Part shown: positions 12,701-27,700 of the stretch, one piece after another
Layout: each line of letters begins with the position of its first letter
Position numbering within the stretch: position 1 is the stretch's first letter
DNA from: Brachypterus glaber
Lineage: Eukaryota > Arthropoda > Insecta > Coleoptera > Kateretidae
Length of the DNA stretch: 64,000 nt
Reading direction: 5' to 3'
Assembly: GCA_958510825.1 (NCBI GenBank)
Contig: OY294048.1
Span: forward strand, 18,555,589-18,619,588
Notes under the pieces: model-generated
Databases searched by the model: none
Told to the model about the DNA's origin: nothing
The model's input: only the letters and a program-made list of their open reading frames with translations
Translations under genes and position numbers: made by a program

Positions 12701-15700
12701 CAAATTTGGTATACTCATGTTTTTGGGTGTGCTGAGTACAAAGAAAAATAGTGAAGAAGATTATGGAGGTTCCCTTAAACTTGAAAATTGATATTTCAAG
12801 GTTAAAATGACCTTGCTATTTCGAGATCAAAATTGTTTTACCCTCAAAGTTGGTGTACCCATGTTTTTTGGGGTGCTGAGTACGAAAAAAATAGTGAAGA
12901 AAATGCTGGAGGTATCCTTGACCTTTAAAATCGTTATTTACCTAAAGCCACTACTTCCGCTAAGTCCTACTTTTGCTCCTAGCGTAACCTAAAATCGACG
13001 ACGTGGAATAACGCGAAATAACGCGAAATAACGCGAAATAACGATCTCTTTGGGGTGCTTGATTTTCGTGAGTCCCCTTGCCTCTCACGTTGGGGTGCTT
13101 TATTTCCTTGAGTCCCCTTGAATCTCAAGGTTCCCAGGTCAAGGGAACCTTCAACATTTTTTTCACTATATTTTTTTGTACTCAGCGTACCAAAAAACAT
13201 GGGTATACTTTGAGGCTAAAATAGAGAAAAAAAAATAATTTGACCTTGAGATTGTATTTTCAAGGGTTGCTTTAGGATTTTTTTTACTATTTTTTCCTTA
13301 ATTTTAATAATATTTTAGGTCTTTGTGATATAAATTTTTCTAATTTAAAATGTATTATTAGTTTTATAAGTTAACTTTATTGTATTTTATGAATGTCCTG
13401 TTTGTATTTACTGTTGGGCAATAAAAATATATTATTATTATTATTATTATTTAACACGACAAATTTTGCCTAATAAAACATAATTATGTGCGCAAGGTGG
13501 TAGAAATTTCTACCATCCCCGCCCTCCTAAGGTTAAATATTATACTGTTTTATATAGAATTAGGGGTAACCACATAAATATTTTTTGCAGTGTACTCGTA
13601 TACTATTTTTTTTCTTCCGAATATTTATTTACATTAAAAAGTAAAAAAATCTTTTAAAATCTTAACTGTAAAGCAGAAAATACTCAAGTCTGTCCGTCAT
13701 AAAGCATTTTTCTACGACTTTCTTAGAATGTTAGTTATATCGCACAGAAAACTCTTACGGTATACCTAGCACATTCCGTAAGCAGATGGTCATTATTGGT
13801 AGTTGTTGCTAGTTGTCGGTCGGTCAAAAAATGTTGAAAACGTTGGTATTTTATGCTTTTTAGTAGTTGCCAACTACATATTGAAATTGTAAGTAATGCG
13901 GTAGTTGGCAATGTCTGCCGAAATTATTTAAAAAGCATTAATAGGTTTTATCAAGGTGAATTGGAATCGTTAATTTTACAATATAGTTTGATTTTGTTTG
14001 ACAAGAAAGAATGAATTTTTAAAGTAAGGTTATTTATTTGTCAAATTTAAAACAAATCAAATCAAAACACAGTATCCGCTTCGATTATTTTTTTTCTAAA
14101 AATTTAATTAGTGGAATAAAATTTATCAAAAAAAAATAAATAAAACAACCTAATTTACATAACTTTTTTAATTATAAAGTATTATAAGAATTATTTAAAT
14201 AGTAAAAAAAAATATAGTACTTACTGTATTTTACCCTAGACGGTTTTTGTCAAAAGTTTAATCCAACTTTTAAAATCTCTTGTCAGAATGATAAGATGTT
14301 GTAAAATTTACGATTTTAATGCCTCCCTTGATAAAACCTATTAATGATTTTTAAAAAATTTCGGCAGATGTGGGGTGTAGTCAGTTGAAAAAAAATAATT
14401 GAGGCCTGTTGGCTTTTATGATTTGAAAAAAAATGAGCTGATGAGATTTTAGATTTTAAGCTTTCACGGCCATTAAGATATAAAGAACTTTCACTTTCGG
14501 GTTTAGACCGTGTTAATGGATTTTCACTTTCCGACGTTTCGTCTCTTACTACTAGAGACATCTTCAGGGATTAATCTGAAACTAAGTTTCGAATCAACTT
14601 GTGTCACTATTTATGACGAGTTGTGGTTATTCACCCGTGACGAGCTTTTTCCTATCAAAGACTTCCATATTGCAGGTAAGTGGTAACCAGTGTCCCGATT
14701 GATATTGTTAGGATGCTTGATGATTTCTATCGATTCCCGTATCTTCCTTGGCATTTTTCTGTTTTCTGTTAATATTTGTTTTGTTTCAGACAAATTGATT
14801 TTATGACCTGTTTCATGTACATGTTCGGCTACTGCCGATAAGGAAATTTGTTTCTTTCTTATATGAGATTTTTTTAGTTATCTGTTTTTTGCCTGTACAG
14901 GTTAAAATTTTAGTGATTTTATCGAAAACTTGGCAAAATAAATCGTTTTCGCCCTCGTTTTAATTTATAATAAAGTTTAATAAATATTTTCCGCTTTGTG
15001 GTTTTAGCAAAACCGTTTTAATAAATCTATCGATTTCATGTTTCATTACACACAACTTTGTTAAACTAGTAAATAATATAGCGGCATATAATTTAAACGA
15101 TTCACTCACCGCAGTAATGAGAAGAATCCAGCGCATGCGCACTGATTTTTTATTTTTATTTTGACGTATGCCAAAATTTATTTTAAGGTTATGTAACATT
15201 CTTTTGCAGAATTTTACAAAAATATCTACTTTTTTCTTTGCGAGCTAACAGTTTTTTTTTAATTGGATAAAAGTACTCGCTTTTAATAGTATTTTCGTAA
15301 AAAAAATTGCGGAATATTCATTTAATTAGCTAAAGCTAAATTATTTAGCCTAAATATAATCCTATTTGATTCTTAAAATATATCACCTTCTACATTATAA
15401 TAATATATATTTATTGCCCAACAGAAAACCATTTACAGGACAATATATAATAGAAAACAAAGAGAAAATATATGCTATAATAAATTAAATAACCTAAAAC
15501 TAAACCTAAATAAAAAGTTAGGTTACATTATCTATATATATATAAAAAAAAATAATTATTTGGCCAACGGGCCATAGTAATACAATCAATTAAGTAATTA
15601 ATAGTGTTGAAGTGAAGGTCACAACTATTACAGTACGTATTAACATAATGCATCATATTATAAATAGAATTACTACGGATAATATTGGTTCTTGCATTAC

Positions 15701-18700
15701 GGTTATAAAATGTAAGGTATGTTCTTGTATGATTTCGGGGTACATAAAAGTTAAGATTAAATAAAATGAAGGGCGAGTCGATTTTACCATTAAGTAGAAA
15801 ATACAAGAACTTAACACTAGAAAAGATTCTACGCTGTTCAAGAGATACAAAGTCAAATTGTGACAACAAAACATTATAATCATAGGCTCTACTCAGGTAA
15901 ATACCTGAAGATTTAAGATATAATAACTTTAAAAACTTTTTCTGAACCTTCTCTAACTGTTGTTTATGTGTTTCGTAATGAGGAGACCAGATGATACTAC
16001 AATATTCTAATTTGGAACGTATAAAAGAATTATACAAAGTTTTGAGAGCAAGTTCATTATTAAAGCCCCTGCAGTTTCTCACAATAAACCCATATGTCCT
16101 CATTGAAGCCGAAGTTATATTATCAATGTGCTCTTTAAAGGAAAAATCTTTGGTAAAAGTAACACCTAAGTCTTTAATAGAGTAAAGTCTTTCCAGAGGA
16201 GAACCATTTACGGTATAATTAAAGACAAAGGGCTGCTGTTTTCGCGTGAATGTAACGACTTTACACTTAGATACATTTAGGTCTAAACTGTTTACATTAC
16301 ACCACTCCTGCACTAAATCACGGACTGCCTGAAGTCTCTCACAATCAACATTATCAATGATCTCCAGAAATAACTTTAAATCATCAGCAAAGAACAAGTG
16401 CAGGCACTCTATGCATTTTCCAAGGTCATTAATAAATAATAAAAAAAGTAAGGGACCAAGATTAGAGCCTTGAGGAACTCCTGACTTAGCTAAAAACAGA
16501 AAAGACATAAAACCGTTGTAAAAAACATAGAGGAACCTTTCACTCAAATGAGATATAAAAAGTTTGGACTTTAATACGATCAAAAGCCTTCATGAAATCT
16601 GTATACATCTGCTTGTCCTTTGTTGCCCACAGTACTAGAAATAAAATGCGAGAACTCAGTAAGATTAGTAACTGTGGAGAGTTTTTCCATAAAACCGTGT
16701 TGTTTTTCAGATATTACATTTTTAACAGACGCGTAGATGTGACCATTCAATGCCATCTCAAATATTTTAGAAAAATTCGAAAGAATGGTTATAGGACGAT
16801 AATTGGAGATCATCGACGTGTCACCTTTTTTTAATATCGTGAAATGGGATTGCCTGGGGTGACAAAAAGGGCCAGAAATGGCCTAGTTGTCCGGCTTTGG
16901 CCAACCCAAAAATTTACTACTACTACTACTACTACTTAATATCGTGAAATATCGTGTCTGAAAAATGCCTCCCATTAAAAAAAAAACAGCAAACCAGCAA
17001 ACTACCAAATCAAACCATTATTAAGGTAAACCAACGCCTCCCATAAAAAAAAAAACACCAAACCAAATTTATTTATTTATCTGGAACTGTCAGAAAAGTT
17101 AGCTTATAGAGTTTTGAGTGATGAAAGTGTTAGTTTCCTAACTAGTCTGGTAAAGGTACAGTACAATTAGAGATTCCAATGTCATTTTTAATTTGTTTAT
17201 TACAATTTTTATGTTTTAAATTGTTTAAAATTTTTTAATTTTAATGTAAATTATAGCTTTTAAAATGTTTTAATAATATTAATAGTATCTGATGATGTTA
17301 ACGTAAATAGTTAACGAAACTGCAGTAATAAACCATTTTATCACACGTGAAGTTTGACTAAAATAAAATAAATTGATTAATACTCACCCTGCAAGCACCT
17401 CCACCACGTTTTTCTTTCCACCATCTTGTTTTTAATATGTGCAATTTTCCTTCCTCTTGAAGTTTCAGAATGGCGCCGCTGATTGCGGTCCTAAAGGGCG
17501 AATCTGAAAATCAGCCATAATTAAATTTCGGCGTTTTTTACACTCCTTTTATTTGTAAGAAAAAGTCAATAAAAATTTGTCGTACATCATACAGTGATAC
17601 AGATGACTAGTAGTTATTGACTACACACCGGAGTTTTGGGATGCATAAGTCTTGGATGCAGTAATCTCTTACAAAGCTTACAAAGAAAAAGGTTTGGGGC
17701 AAAAATGTGAAAAGACCCACCGTTACGCATGCCTCTGTTTAAAATAAGTACATAAAAATTAGATAAGATGCATGGCGATGGTAGGTAAGGTTAACGATAG
17801 ATCACATGCAAAACCAAGTTGCTATATCTTACGGACCCTATATTCAATGATATTAAACGTTTAATGATATATCCCTATGTATCATTAAACATTTAATGTA
17901 ATTGAATATAGAGATGTAGTAGAGACCCTTCTCTACTACATCTCAAAGAAATCCTTATTTTAACTAAGTTAGTTATTAAATAAAAACCGAAATTTTGGAG
18001 CACATTTTCAACCTCTTCTTAGACATACCGGGTGTCCCAAATCTATTTACCCAGCGATATTCTCGTAAACTAAAACAGATAATCAAGTTCTGAGAAAACC
18101 ATCTTAAATAAGACAACTTAAACTATCTTTTAGCATATATTTGATACTTGCAGCTCTTGAAATGTGGACAGGGAGCCATAGAGGGACATGTTTTTAAATG
18201 GAGAGCGGGGTCGTGTGATACATCATTTTAAAGCTTATAAAATTCTCCATTTAACTATATATTTTTTAATTTTTTAGACCTTTGTTTTTGGGTTTAAAAT
18301 AGGGTTGAAAATGGGTATTTTTATCAATATTTCTCTAAAAAATCAAACAGTTTTTTAAAAATTACTAATTTCATGATGCAAAACATAAATTATACTTTTA
18401 AACTAATTTCAATTGACATAAATAAAAATTTACAAAAAAAAATAAATAAAAATCGCAATTTTTAGCACAAAAAATAAAAAAATCATTTTTTTAAGGTTTT
18501 GTTTAAAAAAATAAAAAATATACAGTCCGAGAGAATTTTATTTGCTTTAAAATGATGTATCACACGACCCCCTATTCATTTAATGGTTTTCACAGAACTT
18601 GATTAATAAAGTGTATGATTATTATTAATAAAAATAGAAACATTAATGGACGGTTTAAGGCTGCACCCCTTAAAATTAGTGGCATCAGCTCGGAGATAAC

Positions 18701-21700
18701 TTGCAAAGCACCAGGCAGTGTGACCACTGTTAGTAAATTTTTATTCCTACGGGCATAAATAACTGCACTATTTTTATTGATAGTTCTTTTTTTAACATTT
18801 TAAACTGTTCACTGTTAATAGTCAACAATTAAAACCTAAAAAACTAGAACTACACGGAAAGAAATTAGTGGGCTCTGCGCTATACATTATAAGATATTTG
18901 GTAACAGTGGCAAATTATAGTGATTTAAGCTATAGATTATAAGGGACACAATAACTAATAATGTTAAAAATAAATTGGAAACGATTATATATATTACAGA
19001 CACGATTATATTTATTACAGGCACTATTATAAATTTACAGAAATTTTATTATATTATAAAAATTATTAGCACGGACAATAATTAAATCTATTTAACCTAT
19101 AAATGCCATACTATTTGTTATATTTTATTATTCACTAAACAATTAAAGTATTTCATATAAATTTTTACACTGACTGCCATAATTGTAAGAGAAAGCCTTG
19201 TATTTATATAATAAGCGATTATAATTTGCTTGGTATGTGTGTTATAGCGCTCCTAGCTATAATTTTTTTTTCCGTGTATCAACAAAAAGACTACAGTTTT
19301 TAACGCCCGTAGAAATAAAAATCTACTAACATTGGTGCAAGGTCACAAAGCGAGTGGGATAGACTCCTGGAGACGTATTCTTGAATTTCAGGAAGTAGAA
19401 CGACTGACAGAACAACCCTTAAAATATAACGCATAGTGTTGAAACCAATAGAGTACGATCACAATCTAAGGCTCGTTCTATCAGTCGTTCTCTTACCAGT
19501 TTTGAAGAATACGTTTCCTGGTAGTACTCATGATGACATACCTACTAAAAGTTGTACCAGGTGGATTTTATAAAAGACCCAAGTCGGAACTAGAGGACAA
19601 AGAAAAATATCGAAATTTTGAAAAATGGGGAGGAGGCAGGAGCAGATTTTCGAAAAAGGATAAACCGCTAAACTCGTCGCAGAATCTATCTGAGTAAAAA
19701 ATGGGATCAAGGCAGCTATGATTAGTGGTTTAAAAATGACTTTTAGTAATACTTTTATTACGCATTGCGCTTTTGATAACACTAGGCAACACGGTTTCTT
19801 GCCCCGATTGGAGTCATATGTTTTTTAATTAATTTTGGGTCGCTGAAACCAAATCTGGCCTCAGAATATTTCTATTACCTAAGTTTTCTGAGAAAAATAA
19901 GATAAAAATGTTAAAAAATCATTATTTTATCCCTCTTTTGTTCTAAAATCATGGGATACAAATATATTCCAAGGACAAATTTGGATTCGGCGACTCAATA
20001 TTAGTTAAAAAATACCCAATTTAAAACATAGAAACTTTAAATTCATAGGTAGAATAAATAGGGATATTATGAAAAAAAAATATATTAAAAAAAAATGGAT
20101 AATGTGACAAAACTAAGTAGGGGTGGAGGGTAAGAAGAAGGGTGCATAAGGGGACAAGCTAATCGCCACGTACCCATGCTAAAAATTGTCAAAAATCATT
20201 ACTAGCCCAGGTAGCAAGGGATGTTATATTACAAGAAATTAACATCACTTTTGGGTGTCTTTTTAAACTAAATCATAACATCACATAATATTGAAAAATA
20301 ACATGTATTTAACATCACATTTGCAACGTAACACGTGTGACTTGACAACCATGTTATTTAATAACAAATATTTAGCAACGCTGTGAATATATCGCATGTC
20401 ACATATTAACGTGGCTTTCACGTGAATGTCATGTTATTTTGCTTCTCACCGACGTTCGAAGCAAAAAAATCGATATAAGATGATGTTGATAGAGTAAATT
20501 ATTATAAGGAAATTGTATACACATTATACGATTTCCAATGGATAGGGGGCTCTGCCGGGCTTCTCAAGACCACGGACACGGATTAAAGGAATATATTCTC
20601 CGCTTAATCTACAATTTCGTATTTAGAATCTATCTGTTTCAATCTGTGATTGTTTCAATTACTGATTGATTTTAAATCCGATTTTTAATAGGGTTATAGC
20701 GTTTTTAATGGTTTTAATTTAGAAAAAGCTAATATCCTAGAATATTATTTAAATATTAAAGTACCAGTAACGGCATCCATAAGATATTAGATATAACAGG
20801 AATGTGGATTTATGATGTCACAAACACGTTATTTTCGGGATGTCATTGTGTGATGTTATTAGGGGCCGACTTAGGACATCCCCACCATGCTACATTCTTG
20901 TTAAATGAGACTACAATCTTAACATCACATGTCACATATTAACGTGACTTTCACGTGAATGTCATGTTATTTTGCTACCTGGGAGGGGGTCAAAAATGAA
21001 ATAAAAGAATGTTACGTATTATGGTTCTTATGTAATAAAGTAACATTTTTATGATGTAGAACCATTAAAAAACAAAAAAAAAATACACAATATTTTGTTT
21101 TATAAATTATTTTTAAATTGGCATAATTGCATGTACTAAAATTTAAAAAATAAGACGTGCTGAATTTTTTTTAAGGTCAAATTTGGATTCTGCGCCTTTA
21201 AATTGATAAGAAAAATGTATTTTTTGGGCTCGGGAAAAAAGTTTACACTGTGTACTTTAATTTTATATCATTTTCATTTATTTACTTTTTAGGAACAAAC
21301 TAAGCAAAATAAAAAAATATTTGTATAAATATTTTTGTAAAGAATTTTATAATCTACAAATTAAGTTCTATAAAGTTTTTAAAAAAATTTGATAGTTTTG
21401 CCACAAATGAGCAATTAAGTAAACTCTGCACTTTCATTTTAACCTTTTTATTTTTTTTCCCGCACTTACTCTGACAGTAGGTTCTTGACATATAGATTTT
21501 TGAATTCCTCGTATTTTTTTTAATATACACTAAAATTTTCAAAATTCTACTCTTTTTTTTTAAAGATTTTGAAAAAAAAACGTCATTATTACCTGAACTT
21601 ATATCTCAAAAATTTTAGGTGCTAGAATTTTTCTAAGGTCAGATTCGGATTCTACGCCCTCGAATTAGTAAGAAAAATTTACTTTCCGATCAGGGCAAAA

Positions 21701-24700
21701 AAAAAGTTGCTATTTGTTGCCTAGTGTAAGTTTTACAAATAAATATAAAAATTATATTTTTTTTTAAGTGAAATTTTGTTAAAAATTATAATAAAAGTTT
21801 TTTAACCATAATACGCTATTAAAATAAGATTTTACATTACCTGAGCTGGTGATACCTAAAATTATTTTTAAGCTTGGTTTGGTAACCCAACAATAATATT
21901 AGATAGTAGATGGTTGGATTAGGGTTATTTATATTAAAAAACGTTTTTTTACTAACACTGCCGACGTTTCGTTGGCTTTATTCCAACTTCTTCAAAAGGC
22001 ACAAGTAGGTTACGTTTTCTTCGTTAAAATATAAGAATTAAGGATTGAAATAATAAATATATAATACATAATGGGTATTCGAAATACAAGAAAATAAACA
22101 AACATGTAGATAAGAAATTTCAAGTCGTGTACCAGTGATATACAAAAGTATACAAACGTATACGTTAAGAAATTTCAAGTCGTGTACCAGTGATATACAA
22201 ACGTATACGTTTGTATATCACTGGTACACGACTTGAAATTTCTTATCTACATGTTTGTTTATTTTCTTGTATTTCGAATACCCATTATGTATTATATATT
22301 TATTATTTCAATCCTTAATTCTTATATTTTAACGAAGAAAACGTAACTTACTTGTGCCTTTTGAAGAAGTTGGAATAAAGCCAACGAAACGTCGGCAGTT
22401 TTAGTAAAAAAACGTTTTTTAATATAAATAACCCTAATCCAACCATCTACTACCTAAAATTATTCTTAAATTGTATTTTTTAAATAAAATTATGAACTGT
22501 ATTATTTTAACTCGCTAAAAAATCTCTGACAATTGACAATATTGACAATAAATTTTAAACAAGATAGCAACCTTAAATAGGGAATTCTATTTATTCCACC
22601 ATCCAAACAAGAAACAAATGAGTATTAACTCAGATATATTCTACGAGGATCTTAGATAGAATAACTTTAAATTTAAAGTGACGTCTCTGCAATAATTTAG
22701 ATCCTTAAAAACGACTTACTTGGTGGCATAGCAATTCCGTATCCTTTAGAATCCAACATGCCGCCCACTTGTGTCAGTTCGCAGTTTCTCTCTATCACAT
22801 ACTCGATCGATGTCGACTCCATGAGGTAAGCGTAACTGCCTTTTCCCTTAACGACCTGTTCGACTCCTTCGATGTTGGAGCTGGCGAAAACTGATGGTTT
22901 TTGCGACTCCATGAACGCCCACATTCTTTGGTACGTGGAAAAGTTGGAGTCCTGAAATTGAAGTCAGTTTATTATAATAGCAGGATAAAATTATATTAAC
23001 AGCTGGAAAGCTACAATTTCATCAGTCTTCTGGTATTTTGTTTTCACAAACTCAGTAAAAGCTAAAGCAGTTTCAATTTCTGCATGTCTGTTCTTGAAAT
23101 GGTTTTAAAAATATTTTCCATTTTATTAACAGGAAAGGTGAAAATGAAATTTATTTATTTTTCCCAGAATAAACTCATTTTTATGTTTATTTTTTAGTCA
23201 AACATTTATAAAAAATTGTTAATTGTTTAAAAACTTTAAAGTTTATCCTATTCATGCTGAAAAAAGCTTTTCTTTTCGTAATTTCATAATCCTTTTACTC
23301 CTTATAAGCTCGAGAGTTTTAGGTTTCAATAGTAACCTTTAAAGATATATGTGGAGGTGAATTTTAAAACGCAGTTTTGACTTTGTGACATAGCAGCTTG
23401 TCAATTATTTGACAATCAAATTGTATTGTTTACTAAGTGACAAGCTGCTATGTCACAAAGTCAAAAACTGCGTTTTGAAATTCACCTCCTCATATTATGT
23501 ATAGGTTGATTAATTACGATGGGGTATTTTGCCTTTCATCGGCCTTACAATGCTTTAGCCGTTGGGTTGAGAGTTTGGTATTTACAGTCAAGGCAAATTG
23601 AACTTGCAATTCCGAAAAGGACACATACAACCAAATATTTTTTACAGGAAACACGAAAAAGTTTAATTTCTTCAATTGAGCAAAACTGCTAGTTTTTTTT
23701 TTTTCATTTTGCTGTTTTAAATGGCCTATTTTTGAAAAACAAGTTGATAAAATGATTAAGTTGGCATATCTAAAATTACTTTTTAAAGAAAATTATGCCG
23801 TCTCTTTAGCAGAGTTTCGAGACTACATACACAAGGAACTTTAAAAATAAAAAAATATACATAAAAAAAACAGATGTTTACCCTAAAAAATCCAGCTGTA
23901 GATCCCCCTTTAAGAGCACCATACTTTATCTTCGTCTGTTTGGCAAGATCATCTGCACTTTCGATTGGCGAATCCATTCGTTCGACGGTGAGAAACGCTG
24001 CCAAGTTCGCAGTGTACGATGATATCATGATTAAAGTGAAAAACCACCACATTCCTGCAACCATTCTCGTCGAAACGGCTCTGAAATTCAAAGTATTATC
24101 GTTAAACTACACTCTAAAAACATGTCCATCAATTATTGTAGGCGATTTATTGCCAGCAATTGTTATAGTAAATTTAAAGCCTAACTGTATTTTTAAATAG
24201 CGATTGTAAAAATACCTTAATTTTTAAAGTAAATTTAAAGCTTTTATTAGGCTCGTATTTTTACAGCTTTTTTTACAGTTGTTCTGCGTTTTTTAACGTT
24301 AACTGTGATTTCGACCTATTGTCACAAGCAGTTCCTGTATTTTTCAAGGGAAATTACAACCTAACCTGTGTTTTAACTTAAAATTTACAAATAACATGAA
24401 AAAGCATTATTACAGTTTTTTGTAAATTTGATTATATGAGATAGTATAATTCAGTATTTCCTCACAAGGATAACTGCTTTAAATTTACTATCACTTTTTA
24501 CAGTGTAGAGTCAAATTCACAGCTACTCGGACTGAAGTCAATTAATAAAATCTAAACAAGCCGTAAAGATATGTAATGCTACGCATTCTATTATACACTG
24601 TATACTTGAAATAGGAACTGAAATTTTAAGGAGCGATTCTACATCACAAAATATGGCAAAATGTTCCTATAAACAATGTCTAAGGCCCGGTACACACATG

Positions 24701-27700
24701 CGTTTTTTTGCCGCGCGGTGCCGCCGCGGTACCGCAATTGCGTGTGATACTATAAATATACATGGGCAAGACAGGTACTTCCAAAAATCAATCCTAAGGG
24801 AGCTATTATAGTCTATACTAGTCTCTTAAAAAGGCCAAAAAAAACCATTTTTAAAGGGCCATTAGTAGTAGGTTTTAAAGCTATTTTTCGACCTACATGT
24901 ATAGAAACTTTTTCTTGGTTTTTGGTATAGAATAACCCAGCATAGTTGAAATTTTGGTTTATGACATTTTAGTATTTAATTTTTCGTTCTCGAACCGTGA
25001 AGTTTTACATTCAAATAAATTTTTCTCGAAAATTGTTATACCTACAGTATTACAACAACTACTTTTTTTACATATTTTGAGCTGAGGAATCATATTAAAC
25101 AAATAAAATTACAAAAAAGTTACACAAAAGAAACTTTGGACTTTTAGGGACACCCCTGCGACATTAGGGTGGTTCAAACTTTTTGAAAAATTTCCGATTT
25201 AGATGAAATTTGGCATAAAGGCTTCTTTTAGTAGTATTAATACGGATCAATATCTGAAAACCTAAAATTCAAAATGGTGGAAAAAATATCAGATTTATTT
25301 TATAAATTGTGTCAAAATTAACAAAAATATGGCATAAAACAAAAAATTATGAAAACTTCAGCCCATTTTTATGGGTTATTTTCCTTATATGTACGAGTAA
25401 TCACTGTAAATAATTCATGATTTTTTACCTGCCCGTTTTTTTTTAATTTAATTTAAAAAAATATATATATTAAAAATTTGGCAAAATATGAGAAATTTTT
25501 CTATTCTATTCATATATTAAACAAAATTAGCTTAAAATAATTACGGATATACAAAGAAATGGACCAATACCCAAAAACTTAAAATTTTAAATGGCGGAAT
25601 AAATATGTCCGATTTATTTTTTAAATTTTGCAAAAATTAACAAAAATATGGCATAAAACAATTATGAAAACTTCAGCCAATATTTGTATGGGTTATTTTC
25701 TTTATATGTACTAGTAATTCCTGAAAAAAATTCATGCATTTTTAGCTTCCTGTTTTTTTTATTATTTAAGGAAAATAACCCATACAAGAATTCATAATTC
25801 ATAATTTTTTATTTTATGCCATAATTTTGTTAATTTTGAAAAAAATTTAAAAAATAAATTTGCCATATTTATTCCGAAATTTTGAGTTTTAGGTTTTTGG
25901 GTATTGGTCCGCATTAAGCTAAACAAAAACCAAATGCAGCATAATCGGACTTTTTTGAAAAGTTTTGCACCACCTTAACGCAAGAATAATTCTATTTTTT
26001 CACTATTTTTTTTTCTTAATCAGCGGTGCAAAAAATAACTATGCAAAAAAGCAGACTTTTGTCACTTTCTTTTATTCTGGGACCACTGTGAAGATGGACC
26101 TTTTTACTAGTTTACGTGCAAAACCTCGTTGTATACACCTTACTTTCAAAGGAGCTTAGCTCCCTTACGACGCATTTTTTATGTTTATAGGAACTTTTTG
26201 TCATACTTTATGATGTAGAATTACCCCTTAAAATTTCGAATCCTATTTATTACTTATTAAGTCTTAATAAATAGGGTTCAATTACTTTACAGAGTGCTAT
26301 TTAATTTATGCACCGTGACATCAGGATTGATTTTTTTACAAACATGATATGCTTTTAAATATATAATATTTCTATAAAAAAACATTTATATTATATTATT
26401 ATTTTAATGTCAAATTATCCTAATGAAAAATACAACTCTAGATACTGAATATATTTTGTGATGATGTCAATTCGTGTAGCTGTGATTTGACTCTAAAAAA
26501 AGTTTATGATGTTAATACAATAAGGTTAATTTAGACTATGGATTTAAACTATTAGAAATTATTACAACATAAACAAATAAATCAAAACTTTCGTGTCTGT
26601 AGTAATTAAGAATTTAAAAACGTGTTTAGCGGTATACCGAACAATTCCAAACATTGGTTGAAAGTCAACAGCAAGGCTTGTATCTCACCGACATAGTTAC
26701 AAAACGAAAACAAAAGCAAAAACTGTGGACAGTGCTGTTTTGACTTAAGTTGGCATCATAAGCTCAGTGTATTTCCAATGCCATAGAAACATTATACTAA
26801 TTTGGTGCGTTACATTAGTAGGATAACTAGGGAATTACGAACATAATATGAAAACAAGACTTTGACTTAAACAGTTTTGTCCAAAAAAATAAATTGAAAA
26901 ACAATGTTTTACCCATATAAAGCTTGGCGAAAAAAAAACTTAAAAAAATAAGAAGCAATGCAGGTTATTGAATTTAATAAGAAAGCTAAATTATTCTACC
27001 GTTTTATGGAAATAACTGCATTTAGGACATTTAAATGCTAAAAAATGGCTGGTCAAGTGTTTTAGATAGTTTTTTAACTCGTTTAAATCCTAATGAAAAC
27101 AGTTAGGGATTTCTCTATAATAGGATAAAGTCAAAGATTCTAGGTCAGCTTACATTAAAGCTACTGCCACGAACATTTGCTTTTATTGATAAACGTTTTT
27201 ATTTCACAAATACTTAAGAAATGCAATTTTATTATACTTTTTGGAAATTATACATACTTTGGTATTACTATACCCTTCAAAGCTCTCGACCTAAAAATTT
27301 ACCGCGAAACTTTTACCGCGAAAACATTTACCGCGCAATGATTTAATCGCGAAATATTTCACAGCGAAAAAGTAATTACAGCGAAAAATTATTACCGCGA
27401 AAACATTTACCGCGGGAACTATTATCGCGACAATAAAAATCGCGAATACTTTTACGTCGTATAATAATATAATCGCACATACTTTCGCCGCGCAATATGA
27501 TAATCGCGCCTAAATTTCAATTAAAAAAAATAACCTTAAAATATATATTATAATTTTTTGAATGAAACGCTTATTTTATAATCATAGTTTTGTTTTTATT
27601 TTTTATCAAAAAAAAAAACCAAACAAACTAAACCAAACAATTTAATCATGTTTATGGTTTTTAAAATACTAAAATTATAACAACAATATAAAGAAATTAG

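Larger units (their letters stand above)
11065..13532. mobile_element. TTAA-type inverted-repeat element with nested Jockey
   Basis: The left end reads CCTTTAGAGGGCGGGG after TTAG. The right end reads CCCCGCCCTCCTAAGG followed by TTAA (13533-13536). The ends are thus inverted with one-to-two-base differences beside a TTAA-like target, as in piggyBac-like elements. A second motif, GGTGGTAGAAATNTCTACCA, lies inside at 12631 and 13496. Inside are a Jockey copy, a set of local repeats and a LINE 3' end. No transposase seen. Confidence 0.4.
14311..14866 (-). mobile_element. Penelope-like retroelement 3' fragment
   Basis: The 5' part (14866 to 14611) encodes a GIY-YIG endonuclease end; the rest is a terminal region with a hammerhead-like motif and the sequence CTTTCGGGTTTAGACC. 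That last block recurs in the palindrome at 31738-31832. Reverse transcriptase sequence is not present, so this is a truncated copy. Confidence 0.85.
15407..16975 (-). mobile_element. Decayed non-LTR retrotransposon, 5'-truncated
   Basis: The 3' end reads TTGGGCAATAAATATATATT followed by ATTATA. Reverse transcriptase and C-terminal region are present; endonuclease and ORF1 are not. A 90-bp retroelement tail is nested in its 5' part (16846-16935). The family differs from the Jockey copy at 11.1 kb and from the LINE at 6.0 kb. Confidence 0.85.
19650..22660 (+). repeat. Interrupted copy of a dispersed repeat (other copy at 39650-40235)
   Basis: The parts GGATCAAGGCAGCTATGATT (19704) with TTTAAAAATGACTTTTAGT, then TTACATTACCTGAGCT (about 21835), then ATAGCAACCTTAAATAGGGA (22564) with AACTCAGATATATTCTA occur in the same order at 39.66-40.23 kb. 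Here they are split by the 20206-20983 element and the Penelope-like palindrome at 21905-22452. The origin of the ancestral unit is not clear. Between 19800 and 21700 there are also GCTGAAACCAAATCTGGCCT-like motifs of the ACACAGCC repeat family. Confidence 0.6.

Noticed and set aside
12979..13060. CRISPR-like array from the ATAACGCGAA repeats
   Set aside because: Only three or four 10-12-bp units without spacers, in a eukaryotic intron; an ordinary tandem repeat.
23874..24200. Plus-strand frame of 108 codons
   Set aside because: Antisense to the M3 exon of the receptor and continuing into intron.
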